NCBI GenBank assembly: GCA_021234535.1
Contig: CM037837.1
Location: 10,534,636-10,598,635 of the forward strand
Reading direction: 5' to 3'
DNA from: Stichopus chloronotus
Lineage: Eukaryota; Echinodermata; Holothuroidea; Aspidochirotida; Stichopodidae
DNA length: 64,000 nt
The notes beneath the pieces were generated by a model. It was given only the letters and a program-made list of their open reading frames with translations. It searched no databases and was not told the origin of the DNA. The position numbers and the translations under genes were made by a program. Shown here piece by piece: positions 60,601 to 64,000 of this stretch (position 1 is the first letter of the stretch; the number at the start of each line of letters is the position of its first letter).

Positions 60601-62016
60601 ACAATTTTTCGAATTTTGTCACTATGATGAAATGTCCAAACTTGGCAAAATGACAATTTTGGGAATTTTGCCAGTGTTGGCAAGATGTTCTAAGTTGACG
60701 AAATGATACTTTTCCCAATTTTGCCATTTTGATGAGTTGTTTTATCTCGGCAAAATGGCAGTTTTTCAGATTTTGTGAATGACTCTACTGTATATATTAC
60801 ATCAGAAAGGGATTCTGAGTGTATGGGGACTTAAAATTTTTGGGACTAAAATTTGGAGTGGAATCACAGTCATGATCACGGTGATGGAAACACAGTTGTG
60901 ACGTTATAGTGAATGACGAAATACACCTCACTGGGACTCCAATATGACGTGGAGTCGTGGTCGTGGTTGCAGTGGTAAAAACAAATAATTGTGAAGTCAT
61001 ATTGAATGACGTAATACATACATCTCTCAGATTTTGCTGAAATTCATCTCAAACTAACTGAGCTATTAGTGCTTGGAACATACAGAAAAAAAAATACATC
61101 ACAATGCCAAGTGGTTTACAAGTTATGTCTCATTGAAAATTGATCTGATGCCCAAACGAGCAAGTAAATTGCTAAAACAAGATTTTGGCCATTTTTAGGT
61201 ACCAACATCTTGTTTGGATAATATCTCCAAGAGTTTTTATTGTCAAGGTACCATATTTTAGTCATTGATGATGTAGCCTAGATAGATGTGAATACCATTA
61301 CAGATTTATGGACCTCTGGTATCTTCAGTGTTGAAATTTAATACTACAAGAGAGAACTATCGATATCGTTGATGAAAATCAAGAAGAGAATTGGGCCATG
61401 AAAATCCTGAGGAACTCCACTTCTGACATCTCTCCAAGAAGAGAAATTTCCATTGACAAAAACTCTCTGAGATCTACCAAGTAGCCAAGAATTGATCCAA
61501 TCAGCACAAATGCCCTGAATACCTAACTGACGCAGTTTCACCATGAGTCTGCCTAATGGCACTTTATCAAATGCCTCTTGAAAATCAAGGTAGATGACCT
61601 CAATACAGTGACCAGAATCGAGAGACAAAGAGACATCCTCCAGAAAATTTAGTGAATTAGAAACACGTACAAGACCTGTTAGGCAGGAAACCATACTGAG
61701 ACAAGTTCAGTAAACTATTATCTACAAGATAATCCTCGACCACAAACTCCATGACTTTACACACTTCACTGGTTAAACTGGTTTAACATTATACTTGTCA
61801 AACGGCAAAGTAACACAGTTGCTAATTGAATTATTTACTGTACCATGGACCCTTTCCGCTAGTTCGCCTTGCACCTCCAAATTTCGAGCCTTTGTTGTGT
61901 TGCGTTACCCGTCTTCGAGGATCTACCGTGAATCCAATATAGGTTCTGCCTTTATATTTAGGATTTGTACAGAATAATAAATACACACCATAAAAATTCT
62001 CTACCTCAAGAACCAT
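54596..62016 (-). CDS. SLX1: Structure-specific endonuclease subunit SLX1 (6 exons, complete)
   Basis: Catalytic subunit of the SLX1-SLX4 nuclease, which cuts branched DNA such as Holliday junctions and flaps during repair. Exons in order of transcription: 62016-61844, 59972-59921, 59027-58782, 57131-57024, 55570-55361, 54640-54596. Phases agree throughout and give 277 codons plus TAA, against about 275 in human. The GIY-YIG domain comes first: FYGVYLL, TYIGFT, then PRRRVTQHN and [12 protein letters not shown]. It ends with FEWAWQHP, which supplies the metal-binding Glu. The C-terminal zinc finger has its Cys/His ligands in [19 protein letters not shown] and CPRC, followed by WGDIIR. The ATG at 62016 has A at -3 and G at +4; the frame extends upstream but without another ATG. 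Confidence 0.95.
55361..55570 (-). CDS. SLX1: SLX1 exon 5, zinc finger
   Basis: Acceptor ttatgacag; donor GTAAGA; 70 codons in phase 0. Carries [27 protein letters not shown] and WGDIIR, the rest of the SLX1-type RING/PHD-like finger. Confidence 0.95.
55571..57023. other. SLX1 intron 4
   Basis: 1.45-kb intron holding a copy of the DR1-bearing repeat at 56740-56860. The 99-residue minus-strand frame at 55784-56083 has no family resemblance. Confidence 0.6.
56740..56860 (+). repeat. Dispersed repeat copy with exact DR1
   Basis: Contains TTTTTGCCTCTGG and then TGACCTTTGACCT (56764-56776), followed by CCACCAAAAAGAATAGGG and CTACTCAATG. The same order of words is found in the KIF12 and ANKRD13 intron copies. 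Confidence 0.7.
57024..57131 (-). CDS. SLX1: SLX1 exon 4, acidic linker and first Cys pair
   Basis: Acceptor tttccctttaag; donor GTAAAT; 36 codons, phase 0 at both ends. An acidic linker ([11 protein letters not shown]) is followed by [12 protein letters not shown], which gives the first zinc-ligand pair. It corresponds to the acidic linker and CSLC of human SLX1. Confidence 0.85.
57132..58781. other. SLX1 intron 3
   Basis: 1.65-kb intron. It includes a minus-strand frame with a CxxC pair at 57366-57456 that was considered and rejected as an exon. Nothing else recognised. Confidence 0.6.
58782..59027 (-). CDS. SLX1: SLX1 exon 3, catalytic Glu
   Basis: Acceptor caatttcag; donor GTAATG; 82 codons, phase 0 at both ends. 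Starts [17 protein letters not shown], continues [20 protein letters not shown] and ends [16 protein letters not shown]. Confidence 0.96.
59921..59972 (-). CDS. SLX1: SLX1 exon 2 (52 bp)
   Basis: Acceptor ttatccag; donor GTAAGT. One base completes the Trp codon, then [17 protein letters not shown], matching EMVLVVHGFPSSVAALR of human SLX1. Confidence 0.94.
60325..60785. repeat. Degenerate CAAAATGNCAATTTT repeat cluster
   Basis: About 460 bp in which words such as GGCAAAATGACA, AATTTTGCCATTTTGATGA and TTGACGAAATG recur every 50-60 bp in both orientations. It lies in SLX1 intron 1 and could be an eroded foldback element or minisatellite. Confidence 0.6.
60840..61021. repeat. 91-bp degenerate tandem duplication
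   Basis: TGGGACTAAAATTTGGAGTGG near 60841 pairs with TGGGACTCCAATATGACGTGG near 60932, and TGAATGACGAAATAC pairs with TGAATGACGTAATAC, all 91-92 bp apart. Confidence 0.75.
61344..61785 (-). pseudogene. Non-LTR retrotransposon reverse transcriptase fragment
   Basis: Decayed piece of a LINE reverse transcriptase in SLX1 intron 1, same strand as SLX1. Upstream (higher coordinates) one frame reads SEVCKVMEF and [12 protein letters not shown] frameshift near 61690 moves to the 61694-61344 frame with [14 protein letters not shown] (RT motif A with its catalytic Asp), [17 protein letters not shown] and SGVPQ. The text after SGVPQ is altered from the usual GS/GP pattern, and the frame stops soon after FINDID, before the FADD motif. 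It is a dead copy of CR1/Jockey-like type. Confidence 0.85.
61844..62016 (-). CDS. SLX1: SLX1 exon 1, GIY-YIG core
   Basis: ATG at 62016; ends in phase 2 before donor GTACAG. Encodes [33 protein letters not shown] and [12 protein letters not shown], including both Tyr and the Arg of the active site. Confidence 0.95.
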
Positions 62017-64000
62017 TGTAACACGAAAGAATATTTTTCCTCTAGGCCTAACACTACTACACGCAGTGACCACAGCAATAAATCAGGCAAGTAACTAGCA
62101 AGCACACAATGCTGTATACATGTACAAGTCCACAAATGAAGATCCTGGAATCTGGGTAGCATTGTGCAATGCATCAGCGGTGCTTCCCCCCTGGAATGAC
62201 ACCAAAATATGTTGACTATAACTTTGGTATACGGTTTTCAGCTTTGGTGTTGTTCCGATAGTGATCACTCACGGACGGATCAACACCCTCCTGAAGAATG
62301 ACCATCCAGCCTCAGTGACCGTCATGTTTTGGGGCTACGGCATACGGATCGTCTCTTTATTCACCAGGTAAGTAATTTAGTAAATGCATGATGAGCTTGC
62401 GTTTTTTATGACCAAATCCATACTTTTGTTTTGTAATAGGTTTTGCGTGTCTCGAGACATTCAGTCCATCATGATACCTGATGAGGATCTTGTCTCATAT
62501 CTTGCCGGTTTGTATAGACCAGACTGTTCCATTATATGCACCAACCGTATGCAGCCATTGTCTTTGCCTTTCAACCGGTTTAAGTGGGCAGTTGATGACA
62601 ACGCTATGATCAGAGACATTAGGATAGGTTAGGGAATACAAGTCTTATGAGTTGTTAAAATGCATGACACCCATATGTTGTGCGGGATTGGGTAAATTTG
62701 GCCCCCCAACTGTTGATGTCTTGGGGATGGTTAAGCTGCATGATGTGGTTGACCGTCACTGCATACATCAGAGTTTTATTTGTTGACCCAGCTCCATAAA
62801 GGGTTGAATTAAATGGGGAACAGGTACTAATGATACTATCCGAGGCTTCTGAGCAAAGCACCATCAGTTGGTCATGTTGCCATATAGAGAAAATGATAAA
62901 AAATGCCTCTTGTCAATCGTAGCAATCAATGCAAGTGCATGACAGGTATATACTACAGTTTACGAATCACTTCATACTTCGTAGTCTGCAAGACAACATG
63001 GCCTGGACACTCATGCTAAGAATTTGGAAATGAAAGTTGTGGAATATAATTTACAACAGTTTTGTATTTTAGGATCCTCGTGGGGTTCCCAAAAGGTGGA
63101 GGGGCGGACTTAGGGAACACACCCCTGTTGCCACGCCCAGTATATCCGCTTGTGCTTATATGCACTTATCTTTTCTCCTTTTTTTCAGTTTTCTGAGATT
63201 CTGGTTTGGACGAAAAATGTTGTTAGGTGGAATCCGTCTGTCTTGTCCGAACAGGCTGGTCTCGGACCACGACAGACACCTCTAAAAAGCCGAAGCTAAT
63301 GTTTATTGATACTTGCACGTTGGTATCGTTTGAGCAGGTACGTGTTCAACAATGGCGCTCTTGCAATTTGTTTTCTTGAACACAGAAAAAAGGCATAAAC
63401 CACAGAAGTAAATCGCTCCCACGGTGTCCGTACGTACCATGCTAGTCGTGCCGCGTACCGTACCTGCGCTATTACATCATATATAAAACGTAGGCCTAGT
63501 GCAAACATCTCTGGCAGAAAAGGTGCCTGAACGAATTTCGGATAGATTTACCATCCATGCAGTGGAAGAATAGGAAATGGCACATAAATCACTGAGGGTC
63601 TTAACTGACCTGACAGGTCTGATGGGCAAACGCTGTTTCCCAGAATTACCAACGCAAGCGAGATGTTTCAGCAGGTACAGTATGCCTGTCACTTACTAAC
63701 TGTTAGTGTTACTGTTAGTCTAAAAACTCTAACAGTTACAGTAATGTTAGTCTTGAACAAGAACAATAACGTTAGGCTACCCTAGTTACTTTTACTTGTT
63801 TTAGGACTAATGTTTGACTCCTAAAGCCATACGTCGTATTGTTCGATATGTGACTTCACTGACAGATTGATCTAACTCAGTTAGGCTAGGTAGGTCACGA
63901 AGTAACACACTTACTGATTGTCAAACCCAAGCTGCATGAACTTCAATTTTATTCCAGCAATGAACAATACAAGCTGAGGTGAACAATGGTGTACACAATA
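62017..64000. other. Right flank upstream of SLX1; no recognised gene
   Basis: Must contain the SLX1 promoter at its left end. A possible plus-strand exon at 62236-62371 is listed separately. Short inverted CTAACAGT/ACTGTTAG words cluster at 63695-63780. The remainder shows nothing I can identify. Confidence 0.5.
62236..62371 (+). other. Candidate exon or eroded repeat, unrecognised
   Basis: Flanked by ggttttcag and GTAAGT. It reads FGVVPIVITHGRINTLLK and HPASVTVMFWGYGIR, and is more GC-rich than its flanks. It could join in phase either to 62439 (stop at 62631) or to a 63190 acceptor (stop at 63285). The other strand is also open (WMVILQEGVDPSVSDHYRN). HPASV-VMFWG faintly recalls the HPxSVMVWG stretch of Tc1/mariner transposases. 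I cannot tell an exon from an old transposon piece. Confidence 0.2.

Noticed and set aside
62016..62073. Upstream extension of the SLX1 start
   Set aside because: The frame is open to 62073 but begins with GTG and has no ATG before 62016, which also has a good Kozak context.
1..64000. tRNA, rRNA or CRISPR features
   Set aside because: I looked for tRNA B-box words (GGTTCGAAxCC) and for spaced identical repeats with unique spacers and saw none. This is animal nuclear DNA.

Overview
The window is animal nuclear DNA: AT-rich, with small exons bounded by GT/AG, introns from a few hundred bases to 4.5 kb, and many short degenerate repeats. The four recognisable genes are metazoan. Short runs of the CTAGGCCTA type and the repeat content make me favour an invertebrate deuterostome, perhaps an echinoderm. 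That placement is inference; no lineage-specific marker was found.

Layout. (1) 3048-17069, plus strand: the last eleven exons I can recognise of a KIF12-type kinesin. It enters mid-motor, so the 5' end, including the P-loop, lies off the left edge or unseen in the first 3 kb. (2) 17070-24351: gap between two convergent genes, holding a striking 31-unit, 16-bp palindromic satellite (18691-19184). (3) 24352-47461, minus strand: a complete 12-exon ANKRD13-family gene of 640 codons (ankyrin repeats, ANKRD13 core, ubiquitin-interacting motifs). (4) 47462-48017: a 556-bp head-to-head promoter interval with a consensus ETS/GABP site. (5) 48018-50177, plus strand: the two-exon UQCR10 gene for a 66-residue subunit of respiratory complex III. 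(6) 50178-54595: gene-poor. (7) 54596-62016, minus strand: a complete six-exon SLX1 gene of 277 codons (GIY-YIG nuclease plus C-terminal zinc finger), with a decayed LINE reverse transcriptase fragment in intron 1. (8) 62017-64000: no recognised gene, only a weak candidate exon.

All exon joins reported were checked by reading-frame phase. Each of the three complete genes sums to a whole number of codons with no internal stop. The genes share no pathway: KIF12 is a microtubule motor, ANKRD13 acts in ubiquitin-dependent membrane traffic, UQCR10 in respiration, SLX1 in DNA repair. The one arrangement suggesting shared control is the ANKRD13/UQCR10 divergent promoter.

I found no convincing new gene system. 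The most unusual items are the 16-bp palindromic satellite, a perfect 20-bp hairpin in the UQCR10 intron, a foldback/MITE-like element in ANKRD13, and a dispersed repeat family carrying exact DR1 nuclear-receptor half-site pairs.
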